DNA of 57,314 nt from Nocardioides ganghwensis (GCF_014779655.1 NZ_JACXYX010000023.1:1-57314); one strand, 5' to 3'; shown: positions 42,493 to 50,827, counted from the first letter of the stretch. The notes: a model not told the origin generated them from the sequence alone. Translations and numbers: made by a program.

Positions 42493-42917
42493 GCGGGAGT
42501 CTTCGGAGCGACCAGCCGCGTGGCCTGCCAGTCCTTGCTGACCGCCGCGGTGGTCGTCTGCGACAGCCCGGCGATCGGCGCGGCCTCGGAGATGTCCGCG
42601 GCGTCCACCGTCCCGGGTCGTCCGACCTTCGGGGTCAGCAACCAGATGGAGCCGCCGCCGACCAGGTCGGTCAACGCGTCGACGAGGCCGTCGACGAGGT
42701 CGCCGTCGTCGTCGCGCCACCACAGCAGCACGGCGTCGACCACGTTGCCGTAGTCACCGTCGACCATGTCGGCGTCGATGCAGTCCTCGACCGCGACGCG
42801 CAGCTCGTCATCGGTGTCGTTGTCCCAGCCGAGTTCCTGGACGACCATGCCGGGCTTGAGCCCGAGCCGGTCCCCCGTGCCTGTCACCGGGGCAGAGTCG
42901 CCCACCGTCGAGCTCAC
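42489..42917 (-). CDS. DUF3052 family protein
   Basis: A 142-residue conserved actinobacterial protein, orthologue by position of M. tuberculosis Rv2239c. Motifs: GLKPGMVVQELGWDNDTDDELR, DAVLLWWRDDDGDLVDGLVDAL and GSIWLLTPKVGRPG. Soluble and acidic, with no catalytic signature. GTG start with a good GGAGGC ribosome site. First gene of the DUF3052-ligase-ahpE operon and divergent from aceE. Function unknown. Confidence 0.88.
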   Translation of the reverse strand: MSSTVGDSAPVTGTGDRLGLKPGMVVQELGWDNDTDDELRVAVEDCIDADMVDGDYGNVVDAVLLWWRDDDGDLVDGLVDALTDLVGGGSIWLLTPKVGRPGTVDAADISEAAPIAGLSQTTTAAVSKDWQATRLVAPKTPA

Positions 42918-42952
42918 GCATTGCCTCCAATGTCCGGGTGCGCCCGAACAGT

Positions 42953-42965
42953 CGGCTGTCAGCCG
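42953..42965. promoter_or_regulatory. Palindrome CGGCTG-T-CAGCCG before the DUF3052 operon
   Basis: A perfect 6-bp inverted repeat with a single-base centre, 36-48 bp upstream of the DUF3052 start. Possible operator or small hairpin in the leader; no factor can be named. Confidence 0.3.
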
Positions 42966-43069
42966 GCTGGTCGGGCATGGTTGCGCACAGTCCACAGGAA
43001 CACGGCAGGAGCCGCAACCCCGTCCCGCCCGGCGGGCCGACCGTGGACCCGGATGTACGCCCTGCGGGA

Positions 43070-43083
43070 CTACCCGCGGGTAG
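43070..43083. promoter_or_regulatory. Palindrome CTACCCGCGGGTAG before aceE
   Basis: A perfect 14-bp palindrome centred about 43 bp upstream of the predicted aceE transcript start, immediately upstream of the -35 zone. Form and position suit a dimeric repressor or activator of TetR or GntR type. Confidence 0.45.
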
Positions 43084-43107
43084 ATTTCGTGGGGCGGGCT
43101 CGCGTGA

Positions 43108-43113
43108 CACGAT
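43108..43113 (+). promoter_or_regulatory. -10-like hexamer CACGAT for aceE, leaderless
   Basis: CACGAT ends 6 nt before the aceE GTG; the same hexamer and spacing occur at satD. Confidence 0.4.
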
Positions 43114-43119
43114 GAGCGG

Positions 43120-45915
43120 GTGAGTGACGCCGAGAAGTCCACCTCCCTGTCCGACAAGGCCCAACCCATCGCGTCGGTGATCCACGAGGGACTCCCCACC
43201 CAGCTGCCCGACATCGACCCCGACGAGACCCAGGAGTGGCTCGCGTCGTTCGACGCGATGCTGGACGACCGGGGTCGCGACCGGGCCCGCTACGTCATGC
43301 TGCGCCTGCTCGAGCGCGCGCGCGAGAAGCAGGTCGGCGTCCCGGCCCTGCGCTCCACCGACTACATCAACACCATCCCCCCGGAGCGGGAGCCATGGTT
43401 CCCCGGCGACGAGGAGGTCGAGCGCCGCATCCGCGCGTTCATCCGCTGGAACGCCGCGGTCATGGTGTCCTCGGCCAACCGCAAGGGTCTCGAGGTCGGC
43501 GGCCACATCGCCACCTACCAGTCCTCCGCCAGCCTCTACGAGGTCGGCTTCAACCACTTCTTCCGCGGCAAGGACCACGAGGGCGGCGGCGACCAGCTCT
43601 ACATCCAGGGCCACGGCTCCCCGGGCATCTACTCCCGCGCCTTCCTCGAGGGCCGCCTGAGCGAGGAGCAGCTCTACCGCTTCCGCCAGGAGGTCCAGCA
43701 CGGCAAGGGTGCCGGCCTCCCGTCCTACCCCCACCCGCGCCTGATGCCGGACTTCTGGGAGTTCCCGACGGTCTCGATGGGCCTGACCGCCATCAGCTCG
43801 ATCTACCAGGCCCGGTTCAACCGCTACCTCGACAACCGCGGCATCAAGGACACCAAGCAGCAGCGCGTGTGGGCCTTCATGGGCGACGGCGAGATGGCCG
43901 AGCCCGAGTCGCTCGGTGCGATCCGCGTCGCCGCGCGCGAGGAGCTCGACAACCTCACGTGGGTCATCAACTGCAACCTCCAGCAGCTCGACGGCCCGGT
44001 CACGGGCAACGGCAAGATCATGCAGGAGCTCGAGGCCAACTTCCGCGGTGCCGGCTGGAACGTCATCAAGGTCGTGTGGGGTCGCGAGTGGGACGCCCTC
44101 CTCGCCAAGGACGTCGACGGCGTCCTCGTCAACAGGATGAACTCCACCCCCGACGGGCAGTTCCAGACCTACTCGACCGAGGACGGCGCCTACGTCCGCG
44201 AGAACTTCTTCGGCGGCGACCCGCGCCTGCGCAAGATGGTCGAGCACATGTCGGACACGCAGATCGAGAAGCTGCCGCGCGGCGGCCACGACTACCGCAA
44301 GGTCTACGCCGCCTTCGACGCCGCGACCAAGCACACCGGTCAGCCCACGGTGATCCTCGCCCACACCATCAAGGGCTGGACCATCGACGCCCTGGAGGGC
44401 AAGAACGCCACCCACCAGATGAAGAAGCTCACCCTCCCGGACCTCAAGAAGTTCCGCGACCGGCTCTACCTGCCGATCAGCGACCGCGACCTCGAGGAGT
44501 CCTACGAGAAGACCGGCGGCGCGCCGTTCTACCACCCCGGCGCCGACTCCCCCGAGATCGAGTACATGCTCGAGCGCCGGAAGGCACTCGGCGGCTCGGT
44601 GCCGCGCCGCGTCAACCGCGCCACCGCGCTCAAGCTCCCCGGCGACGAGCTCTACGCCGAGCTCAAGCAGGGCTCCGGCAAGAACAAGTTCGCCACGACG
44701 ATGGCCGTCGTCCGGCTGCTCCGTGACTGGATGAAGGACCCGGAGATCGGCGAGCGGATCGTCCCGATCGCGCCCGACGAGTACCGCACCTTCGGCATGG
44801 ACTCGATGTTCCCGAGCGCCAAGGTCTACAACCCCGGTGGCCAGCAGTACGACTCGGTCGACCGCAAGATGCTGCTGTCCTACAAGGAGTCCGCGCAGGG
44901 GCAGATGCTGCACGAGGGCATCTCCGAGGCGGGCGCGATGGCCTCGGCCACCGCTGCGGGGTCTGCCTACACCACGCACGGCGAGCACATGATCCCGTTC
45001 TACATCTTCTACTCGATGTTCGGGTTCCAGCGCACCGGAGACTCGATCTGGGCGATGGCCGACCAGCTCGCCCGCGGGTTCCTCATCGGCGCCACCGCCG
45101 GCCGGACCACGCTGACCGGCGAGGGTCTCCAGCACGCCGACGGCCACTCGCCGCTCCTCGCGGCAACCAACCCGGCGGTCGTCCACTACGACCCGGCGTT
45201 CTCCTACGAGATCAGCCACATCATGCAGAACGGCCTCGAGCGGATGTACGGCTCGGGCGGACCGGACGGCCACGGTGAGGACGTCATCTACTACCTCACC
45301 GTCTACAACGAGCCCGTCTCCATGCCGGCCGAGCCGTCCGACGTCGACGTCGACGGCATCCTCAAGGGCATCCACCGGGTCTCGACCGCCGACGGCGAGG
45401 GCCCGCGGGTCCAGCTGATGGCATCCGGCGTCGGCTACCCGTGGATCGAGGACGCCGCGCGGATGCTGGCCGAGGACTGGGGCGTGCAGGCCGACCTGTG
45501 GTCGGTCACCTCCTGGAACGAGCTCGCCCGCGACGGCGCGGCCGCGGAGCAGTGGAACCTGCTCCACCCGGGCGAGGAGAAGCGCACCGCCTACGTCAGC
45601 GACAAGCTCGCCGGCGTGCAGGGTCCGGTCGTCGCGGTGTCCGACTACATGCGCGCGGTCCCGCTGCAGATCGCTCGCTGGGTGCCGGCCGACTACCGCG
45701 TCCTCGGTGCCGACGGGTTCGGCTTCGCCGACACCCGCCCCGCCGCCCGACGCTTCTTCCACATCGACGCCGTCAGCGTCGTCGTCCAGGCCCTCCAGGC
45801 CCTCGCCGACGCCGGTGAGGTTCCCGTGGAGAAGGTCGTCGAGGCTGCCGAGCGCTACAAGATCGACGACCCGACCGCGACCAAGGACATCGAGCAGGAG
45901 GGCGGCGACGCCTGA
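43120..45915 (+). CDS. aceE: Pyruvate dehydrogenase E1 component (homodimeric type)
   Basis: A 931-residue AceE that decarboxylates pyruvate with thiamine diphosphate and acetylates the lipoyl E2, feeding acetyl-CoA to the cycle and to fatty-acid synthesis. The ThDP motif is GDGEMAEPESLGA to NCNLQQLDGPV; other marks are GHGSPGIYSRAFLEGRL, HTIKGWTIDALEGKNATHQMK (in pieces), EGISEAGAMASATAAGSAY and FGMDSMFPS. Length matches M. tuberculosis AceE (901) and streptomycete forms. Separate transcription unit; E2 and E3 are not in the window. Confidence 0.97.
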   Translation: MSDAEKSTSLSDKAQPIASVIHEGLPTQLPDIDPDETQEWLASFDAMLDDRGRDRARYVMLRLLERAREKQVGVPALRSTDYINTIPPEREPWFPGDEEVERRIRAFIRWNAAVMVSSANRKGLEVGGHIATYQSSASLYEVGFNHFFRGKDHEGGGDQLYIQGHGSPGIYSRAFLEGRLSEEQLYRFRQEVQHGKGAGLPSYPHPRLMPDFWEFPTVSMGLTAISSIYQARFNRYLDNRGIKDTKQQRVWAFMGDGEMAEPESLGAIRVAAREELDNLTWVINCNLQQLDGPVTGNGKIMQELEANFRGAGWNVIKVVWGREWDALLAKDVDGVLVNRMNSTPDGQFQTYSTEDGAYVRENFFGGDPRLRKMVEHMSDTQIEKLPRGGHDYRKVYAAFDAATKHTGQPTVILAHTIKGWTIDALEGKNATHQMKKLTLPDLKKFRDRLYLPISDRDLEESYEKTGGAPFYHPGADSPEIEYMLERRKALGGSVPRRVNRATALKLPGDELYAELKQGSGKNKFATTMAVVRLLRDWMKDPEIGERIVPIAPDEYRTFGMDSMFPSAKVYNPGGQQYDSVDRKMLLSYKESAQGQMLHEGISEAGAMASATAAGSAYTTHGEHMIPFYIFYSMFGFQRTGDSIWAMADQLARGFLIGATAGRTTLTGEGLQHADGHSPLLAATNPAVVHYDPAFSYEISHIMQNGLERMYGSGGPDGHGEDVIYYLTVYNEPVSMPAEPSDVDVDGILKGIHRVSTADGEGPRVQLMASGVGYPWIEDAARMLAEDWGVQADLWSVTSWNELARDGAAAEQWNLLHPGEEKRTAYVSDKLAGVQGPVVAVSDYMRAVPLQIARWVPADYRVLGADGFGFADTRPAARRFFHIDAVSVVVQALQALADAGEVPVEKVVEAAERYKIDDPTATKDIEQEGGDA

Positions 45916-45923
45916 CGGCGTCG
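45906..45923. terminator. Hairpin spanning the aceE stop codon
   Basis: CGACGCC and GGCGTCG pair around the loop TGAC, which contains the stop codon, and a TTCCCCT tract follows. It may terminate aceE ahead of the convergent AraC gene. Confidence 0.45.
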
Positions 45924-45939
45924 TTCCCCTGGTGGTGGG

Positions 45940-46746
45940 TCACGCCTCCCGCGCGTACGACGCGGGAGGGTGGCCCACCAGCTGCGTGAAGGCCCGGATC
46001 AGGTGGGACTGGTCCGCGTAGCCCAGCCGCGCCGCCAGCCCGGCCCAGTCGACGTCCTCGCCACCGTGGGCGGCGGCCATGACGTCGAGCAGCCGGAACC
46101 GCTGCACCACCCACTTCGGGCCGATCCCCACGTGCCCGCGGAACCAGCGCTGGAGCGTCCGCAGGCTCACCCCTGCCAGGTCGGCCAGCTGGTCGGCCCG
46201 TACGAGGGACGTGTCCTCCTCAGCCCGCTCGACGAGCGCCGCCAGGCGCCCCACCAGCGGGTCGTCCTCGCGCGGCAACCCGGCGAGCCATCGCCCCAGC
46301 ACCGCCGCGCCGTCCTCGGGGCGGGTGCAGGCCAGCACCTCTTCCGCCACCGCCCGGTCGTCCACGCCCAGCACCTCGGACGCCGGCACCTCCCGCCCCT
46401 CCAGCGCCCCCACGTCGCCGCGCAGCAACGGCCGGAACCCGGCCGGGCGGAACCCCGCCGCGACTGTGTGCCCGGCCCCCTCGAGGCGGCGGCGGAACAT
46501 GCGTGGGTGGACACCGTGGACGAGGAGACGAGGACCACCCGCGACGGCCTCGGCCGAGACGTGCACCACGGGCCGCGGCACGACCTCCTGGTCGTACGGG
46601 TCGGGCACGTCCCAGCGGACCCACCAGAAGTAGTCCACGAGGTCCGCGAGGTCGTTGCCGGGCTCGGCCCGGCCCACCTCGATGCGCCGCTCCGCCCGGC
46701 TGGGCCGCACGACGGCAGCCTGCACGCGGCCGGATCGGGAGGGCAC
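45940..46746 (-). CDS. AraC-family transcriptional regulator
   Basis: A 268-residue regulator. The C-terminal AraC domain shows the double helix-turn-helix: LADLAGVSLRTLQRWFRGHVGIGPKWVVQRFRL, then LAARLGYADQSHLIRAFTQLVGHPPASY (in pieces). The N-terminal half (about 1-150) is the DUF6597-like domain of such regulators with VDYFWWVRWDVP. It diverges from a VOC-family gene, a pairing common in actinobacteria. Activator or repressor role and ligand unknown. GTG start after TAGGCT-N6. Confidence 0.85.
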   Translation of the reverse strand: MPSRSGRVQAAVVRPSRAERRIEVGRAEPGNDLADLVDYFWWVRWDVPDPYDQEVVPRPVVHVSAEAVAGGPRLLVHGVHPRMFRRRLEGAGHTVAAGFRPAGFRPLLRGDVGALEGREVPASEVLGVDDRAVAEEVLACTRPEDGAAVLGRWLAGLPREDDPLVGRLAALVERAEEDTSLVRADQLADLAGVSLRTLQRWFRGHVGIGPKWVVQRFRLLDVMAAAHGGEDVDWAGLAARLGYADQSHLIRAFTQLVGHPPASYAREA

Positions 46747-46752
46747 CCGGCC

Positions 46753-46758
46753 AGCCTA
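46753..46758 (-). promoter_or_regulatory. -10 hexamer TAGGCT for the AraC-family gene, leaderless
   Basis: TAGGCT on the minus strand ends 6 nt before the regulator's GTG. Confidence 0.45.
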
Positions 46759-46810
46759 GGCCCCCGCCGGCACCTGTCGCCTTTGTCCAAGCCCCGGCCT
46801 CCCGGCGCGA

Positions 46811-46823
46811 CCGACACTGTCGG
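46811..46823. promoter_or_regulatory. Palindrome CCGACA-C-TGTCGG between the AraC and VOC genes
   Basis: A perfect 13-bp palindrome 30-42 bp upstream of the VOC-gene start, within the divergent promoter region. Candidate operator; AraC proteins more often use direct repeats, so another factor is possible. Confidence 0.35.
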
Positions 46824-46852
46824 GACCACCACGTTCGAGCAGAGGAGAGACA

Positions 46853-47239
46853 GTGGGCGAGCAGGAGCGGACCGTACGCATCGCGATGGTGACCCTGGAC
46901 TGCGCGGAGGTCGCGCCGTCCGCCCAGTTCTGGTCGACGTTCCTCGGCTGGGAGGTGACGGCGAGCAGCGAGGACTACGCGATGCTCGCCGCGCCCGGCG
47001 GCGGTCCTGCGCTGGGGCTGGGCCGCGTCGAGGGGCACCGGCCCCCGGCGTGGCCGGACGAGGGCGGCCGCAAGCAGTTCCACCTCGACCTCGCCGTGGA
47101 CGACCTCGACGCCGAGTCAGCGCGCGCGGTGGGGCTGGGCGCCCGGCTGGCCGACCCGCAGCCCGGTGAGACCTGGCGGGTGCTTCTCGACCCGGCCGGC
47201 CACCCGTTCTGCCTGACCGACGCCGCGAGCTGGGGATAG
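46853..47239 (+). CDS. VOC/glyoxalase-fold protein
   Basis: A 128-residue vicinal-oxygen-chelate protein. Paired beta-alpha-beta-beta-beta modules begin at IAMVTLDCAEVAPSAQFWSTFLGWEV and KQFHLDLAVDDLDAESARAVGLGA, ending VLLDPAGHPFCLT (in pieces). Family members bind metals and act as dioxygenases, isomerases or resistance proteins; this compact version has no specific prediction. GTG with ribosome site GAGGAGAGA. Divergent from the AraC-family gene, which may control it. Confidence 0.82.
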   Translation: MGEQERTVRIAMVTLDCAEVAPSAQFWSTFLGWEVTASSEDYAMLAAPGGGPALGLGRVEGHRPPAWPDEGGRKQFHLDLAVDDLDAESARAVGLGARLADPQPGETWRVLLDPAGHPFCLTDAASWG

Positions 47240-47253
47240 CCGGCGGCGCCCCG

Positions 47254-48240
47254 TCAGGCGCTCGACGCGCGTCGTACGGAGTGCACCGGTGCGAGCGGCG
47301 ACTCCCCCGCCTCCGCCTGCACCGGAGGCACCCGGGCGCCGTCGTCCAGCAGCTGACGCCATCGTTCGCGGTCGTACCGGCTCGGATCGGTCGACCGCAT
47401 GAAGTCGCGCACGATCTTCACGAACCGCTCGGGGTGGTCGCGGTGCGGGAAGTGTCCCGCGTTCGGCACCACCTCGATGCGGGCGGACGGCGCGAGGGCG
47501 CTCGCGTTGCTGGCGTGGCTGACGGGGATCACCATGTCGTCGGCACCCCAGATGACGCACATGGGCATGGCCTCGGTCAGGTAGGCGCGGTCGGACATCG
47601 TGACGATCTGGCCGCGCCAGTCGACGACCGCACGCACGACGTGGCGGATGGCTGCGCGGGTGCGGGGGTCCTTGAAGGAGTCGTAGATGTCGGCGACCTC
47701 GCCGAGGTCGCGCGCCTGGGGCATCCGGCTGCGGGCGAGCAGCCGCATGGTCGCCGTCGTGACGTGCCGCAGGCCGGGTGCGGTGAGCACCCCCATCAGC
47801 TGGTGGAAGCCGGGTGTGGTGATGGCCCGGATGGCGGGACTGACGTCGGGCCCCAGCCCGCCCGAGCCCACGAGGACCAGGCGCTCGGTCCGCTCGGGGT
47901 ACTGGTAGGCGAACTGCATCGCCACGCCTCCGCCGAAGCTGTGGCCCACCACGGTCGCTGAGTCGACACCCAGCACGGTCAGCAGGTCGCGCATGCCGTT
48001 GGCGTAGCCGCCCACGCTGTAGTCGGCGCGCGGCTTGTCCGAGGCGCCGTGGCCGAGCAGGTCCGGCGCGATCACGGTGTGCGTGCGCGCCAGCGACTCC
48101 ATGACCGGCGCCCACGTGGTGTGGTCGCAGCCGAGGCCGTGCAGCAGCAGCACCACCGGCCCGGAGCCCATGCGGACGTACGCGCGACGGTGGCCGTGCA
48201 CGGTGACGTGCTGCAGGTGCGGGCTGGTGCGACGGGGCAC
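47254..48240 (-). CDS. Alpha/beta hydrolase
   Basis: A 328-residue alpha/beta hydrolase. The oxyanion motif is LLLHGLGCDHTTW, the nucleophile Ser in VVGHSFGGGVAM, the acid Asp in VIWGADDMVIP, and the His in PNAGHFPHRDHPE. A cap domain of about 90 residues lies between strands 6 and 7 (VLTAPGLRHVTTATMRLLARSRMP). The fold suggests an esterase, lipase or C-C hydrolase; no substrate is assignable. GTG start with GGAG upstream. Divergent from fasR. Confidence 0.85.
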   Translation of the reverse strand: MPRRTSPHLQHVTVHGHRRAYVRMGSGPVVLLLHGLGCDHTTWAPVMESLARTHTVIAPDLLGHGASDKPRADYSVGGYANGMRDLLTVLGVDSATVVGHSFGGGVAMQFAYQYPERTERLVLVGSGGLGPDVSPAIRAITTPGFHQLMGVLTAPGLRHVTTATMRLLARSRMPQARDLGEVADIYDSFKDPRTRAAIRHVVRAVVDWRGQIVTMSDRAYLTEAMPMCVIWGADDMVIPVSHASNASALAPSARIEVVPNAGHFPHRDHPERFVKIVRDFMRSTDPSRYDRERWRQLLDDGARVPPVQAEAGESPLAPVHSVRRASSA

Positions 48241-48347
48241 GGGGACTCCAACGGGGCGGGGGCAGGTCCCGGATTCAACCAGACACCGCCACCCTCGCCA
48301 CGCCCGGCCCGGCGCCGATGCCAAGTCGTGACCTCGGGCCCGCGTTC

Positions 48348-48360
48348 GTGGGAATCCCAC
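48348..48360. promoter_or_regulatory. Palindrome GTGGGA-A-TCCCAC in the fasR promoter
   Basis: A perfect 13-bp palindrome centred about 36 bp upstream of the fasR start, over the -35 zone. It matches the pattern GTRGGAAWCCYAC shared with the palindrome before fabD. Candidate FasR autoregulatory site. Confidence 0.5.
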
Positions 48361-48377
48361 TACGCGCCAGCCCCCAC

Positions 48378-48383
48378 TAGAGT
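48378..48383 (+). promoter_or_regulatory. -10 hexamer TAGAGT for fasR, leaderless
   Basis: TAGAGT ends 6 nt before the fasR ATG. Confidence 0.5.
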
Positions 48384-48389
48384 CGCTCC

Positions 48390-49562
48390 ATGTCTCCGTC
48401 ACGACGCCGCGCCGCCGAGGCCCTGCGCAACTCGACGGGGGCCCTGAGCACCGCGGCGACCGGCCGGATGTCGACCGACCTGCCGTGGTTCGACGACCTC
48501 AGCGCCGAGGACCGCTCGTGGGTCGGGCTGATCGTGCAGGCCGGCATCCGGGGCTTCGTCGACTGGTACGACCAGGAGGTCGAGGCCTCGGCGCACGACC
48601 CCCTCGACGTGGTGGTCTTCGGGGCGGCGCCGCGCGAGCTCACCGGCGTCATCTCGCTCCAGCAGACCGTGGAGCTGGTCCGCCTCAGCATCCGGGTCGT
48701 GGAGACGACCATCGACGCCCTGCTCGACCCGGAGGACGCGCGCGAGGTCCACGACGCGGTGCTGCTCTACGCCCGCGAGGTCGCGTTCGCCACCGCCGCC
48801 GTCTACGCGCGGGCCGCGGAGTCGCGCGGCGCATGGGACGCACGTCTCGAGGCGCTGGTCGTCGACGCCGTCGTCCGGGCCGAGGCCGACGAGACCGTGC
48901 TCTCCCGGGCCAGCGCGCTGGGCTGGGGCGCCCACGGCGACGTCGCGGTGGTGCTGGGTGCCGTGCCGCCCCACCGCGCGGAGCTCGACGTCTTCGAGTC
49001 CGTACGCCGTTCCGCCCGCGCCGGCGGGATGGACGCCCTGTGCGCCATCCAGGGCGACCGACTGGTCGTCGTCCTCGGCGGCGTCAGCGACCCGCTCCCT
49101 GCCGCGACGCGGCTGCTCGACCACTTCGGCGACGGCCCCGTCGTGGTCGGACCGGTCACCGCCGACCTGGCCCATGCCAGCGCGTCGGCCCGAGCCGCAC
49201 TGTCGGCACACCGCGCCGCCAGCGGGTGGCCGGACGCGCCCCGGCCGGTGTCCAGCCGCGACCTCCTCCCCGAGCGCGTCCTCGCCGGCGACGGCCACGC
49301 GCGACGCCACCTCGTCGACGAGGTCTACCTGCCGCTCATGGGCGTGCGCGGCACGCTGCTGGAGACCCTCGGCGCCTGGTTCGAGCACGGCTCGTCGATC
49401 GAGGCGACCGCCCGGGCGCTGTTCGTGCACCCCAACACGGTGCGCTACCGGCTCCGTCAGGTCACCGACGTCACCGGCTGGTCCCCCACGCGGCCGCGCG
49501 AGGCGTTCACCCTCCAGCTGGCGCTGATCCTAGGGCGCCAGTCGGGTCGTACGGAACTGTAG
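48390..49562 (+). CDS. fasR: FasR-type (PucR/CdaR) regulator of fatty-acid synthesis
   Basis: A 390-residue regulator. The N-terminal 180 residues are the helical domain of the family (WVGLIVQAGIRGFVDWYDQE). The middle is a GGDEF-like CdaR fold, and the C-terminal PucR helix-turn-helix is SSIEATARALFVHPNTVRYRLRQVTDVTG (in pieces). Its place immediately before fabD is that of S. coelicolor FasR (activator of fabDHPF) and M. tuberculosis Rv2242. Palindromes before the gene and at its stop codon are candidate binding sites. Confidence 0.92.
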   Translation: MSPSRRRAAEALRNSTGALSTAATGRMSTDLPWFDDLSAEDRSWVGLIVQAGIRGFVDWYDQEVEASAHDPLDVVVFGAAPRELTGVISLQQTVELVRLSIRVVETTIDALLDPEDAREVHDAVLLYAREVAFATAAVYARAAESRGAWDARLEALVVDAVVRAEADETVLSRASALGWGAHGDVAVVLGAVPPHRAELDVFESVRRSARAGGMDALCAIQGDRLVVVLGGVSDPLPAATRLLDHFGDGPVVVGPVTADLAHASASARAALSAHRAASGWPDAPRPVSSRDLLPERVLAGDGHARRHLVDEVYLPLMGVRGTLLETLGAWFEHGSSIEATARALFVHPNTVRYRLRQVTDVTGWSPTRPREAFTLQLALILGRQSGRTEL

Positions 49563-49572
49563 GAAACCTACA
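49558..49572. promoter_or_regulatory. Palindrome TGTAGG-AAA-CCTACA between fasR and fabD
   Basis: A perfect 6-bp inverted repeat with a 3-bp centre, overlapping the fasR stop codon, 62-76 bp before the fabD start. It shares GTRGGAAWCCYAC with the palindrome in the fasR promoter, so it is the best candidate FasR operator for the fab operon. Confidence 0.6.
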
Positions 49573-49633
49573 AGATTCTGGGGGTGAGTTTCGTCGGCGT
49601 CGGACCCGCGACCTTGCTGGCGGAGGCGGCAGA

Positions 49634-50827
49634 GTGGGTCTCGTGCTCGTCATCGTCGCCCCCGGACAAGGGGCCCAGACCCCCGGATTCCTCACGCCAT
49701 GGCTCGAGGACCCCGTCTTCGCCGCGCGGTTCGACTGGCTGGCCACCGTGGCCGGCATCGACCTGGCCCACTACGGCACCGAGGCCGACGCCGAGACCAT
49801 CCGTGACACCAAGATCGCCCAGCCCCTGCTGGTCGCGACCGGACTGGTCGCGGCGCTCGACCTCTTCCCGCACCCGGCCGACGCGTTCTCCCGCATCGGC
49901 GCGGTCGCCGGACACAGCGTCGGCGAGCTCACCGCGGCCGCCGGCGCCCGTGCGATCACCGCCGAGCAGGCGATGGTCCTGGTGCGCGAGCGCGGTAACG
50001 CGATGGCGGACGCCGCGGCCGTCACCGCGACGGGGATGACCGCGGTCCTCGGCGGCGACCGCGAGGAGGTCCTCGCCTCGGTCGAGCGCCACGGCCTCAC
50101 CGCAGCCAACGACAACGGTCCCGGCCAGGTCGTGGCCGCCGGCACGATGGAGCAGCTCGCCGCGTTCGCCGAGGACCCCCCGGCCAAGGCCCGCCTGATG
50201 CCGCTGAGCGTCGCCGGCGCGTTCCACACCACCCACATGGGTCCGGCCGTGGACCGGCTGGCCTCCCTCGCCCGGTCGGTCTCGACCCACGACCCGCGCA
50301 CGCCGGTCATCTCCAACCGTGACGGCCAGGTCGTCCACGACGGTCGCGAGGTGCTGCGCCGCATCGTCGGGCAGATCGCCAACCCGGTGCGCTGGGACCT
50401 CTGCATGGAGACGATGTCCGACCTCGGCGTCACCGGCATCCTCGAGATGCCGCCGGCCGGCACCCTCACCGGCATCGCCAAACGCGCGCTCAAGGGGGTC
50501 GAGACCTTCGCCCTCAAGACGCCCGACCAGCTCGACGCCGCCCGCGAGTTCTGCGACAAGCACGGCGAGGCGTCGATGATCGAGACCACCCCGACCTGGC
50601 GGATGATCGTGTCCCCGGCCAAGGGCACGTTCCACCTCTCGTCCGAGGCGGTCGAGCGCGACGTGCTCGTGCCCGGCGTCGTGATCGGTGCCGTCGCCAG
50701 CCTGCGCGACCGCACCGAGATCACCGCCCCGCACGGCGGCTCGGTCGTCGAGTGGCTCGTCGAGGACGGCGACCTGGTCTCCCCCGGCCAGCCGCTGCTG
50801 CGCCTGCACCCGGAAGGTTCGAGCTGA
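49634..50827 (+). CDS. fabD: Malonyl-CoA:ACP transacylase with a C-terminal BCCP-like domain
   Basis: A 397-residue FabD that moves malonyl from CoA to AcpP. The transacylase part (1 to about 310) has PGQGAQTPGF, nucleophile Ser95 in GHSVGE, and His198 in GAFHTTHM. It is 80-90 residues longer than usual FabD (about 310). The extension, about residues 322-395, reads VSPAKGTFH ... APHGGSVVEWLVEDGDLVSPGQPLL, which follows the biotin carboxyl carrier pattern SPxxGTFY ... G-V--ILVE-G--V---QPL. At the biotinyl EAMKM position it has ASLRDR, so Arg358 replaces the lysine. GTG start set by GGAGG 7 nt upstream. Its stop overlaps fabH (TGATG). Confidence 0.93.
   Translation: MGLVLVIVAPGQGAQTPGFLTPWLEDPVFAARFDWLATVAGIDLAHYGTEADAETIRDTKIAQPLLVATGLVAALDLFPHPADAFSRIGAVAGHSVGELTAAAGARAITAEQAMVLVRERGNAMADAAAVTATGMTAVLGGDREEVLASVERHGLTAANDNGPGQVVAAGTMEQLAAFAEDPPAKARLMPLSVAGAFHTTHMGPAVDRLASLARSVSTHDPRTPVISNRDGQVVHDGREVLRRIVGQIANPVRWDLCMETMSDLGVTGILEMPPAGTLTGIAKRALKGVETFALKTPDQLDAAREFCDKHGEASMIETTPTWRMIVSPAKGTFHLSSEAVERDVLVPGVVIGAVASLRDRTEITAPHGGSVVEWLVEDGDLVSPGQPLLRLHPEGSS

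Noticed and set aside
42808..45762. A 984-residue minus-strand open frame opposite aceE
   Set aside because: Low-information antisense frame; aceE explains the whole stretch and no promoter or domain supports the reverse.
50597..50818. Treating the FabD extension as a functional biotinylated BCCP
   Set aside because: The biotinyl-lysine position is Arg358 and no EAMKM motif is present, so biotinylation is not supported.
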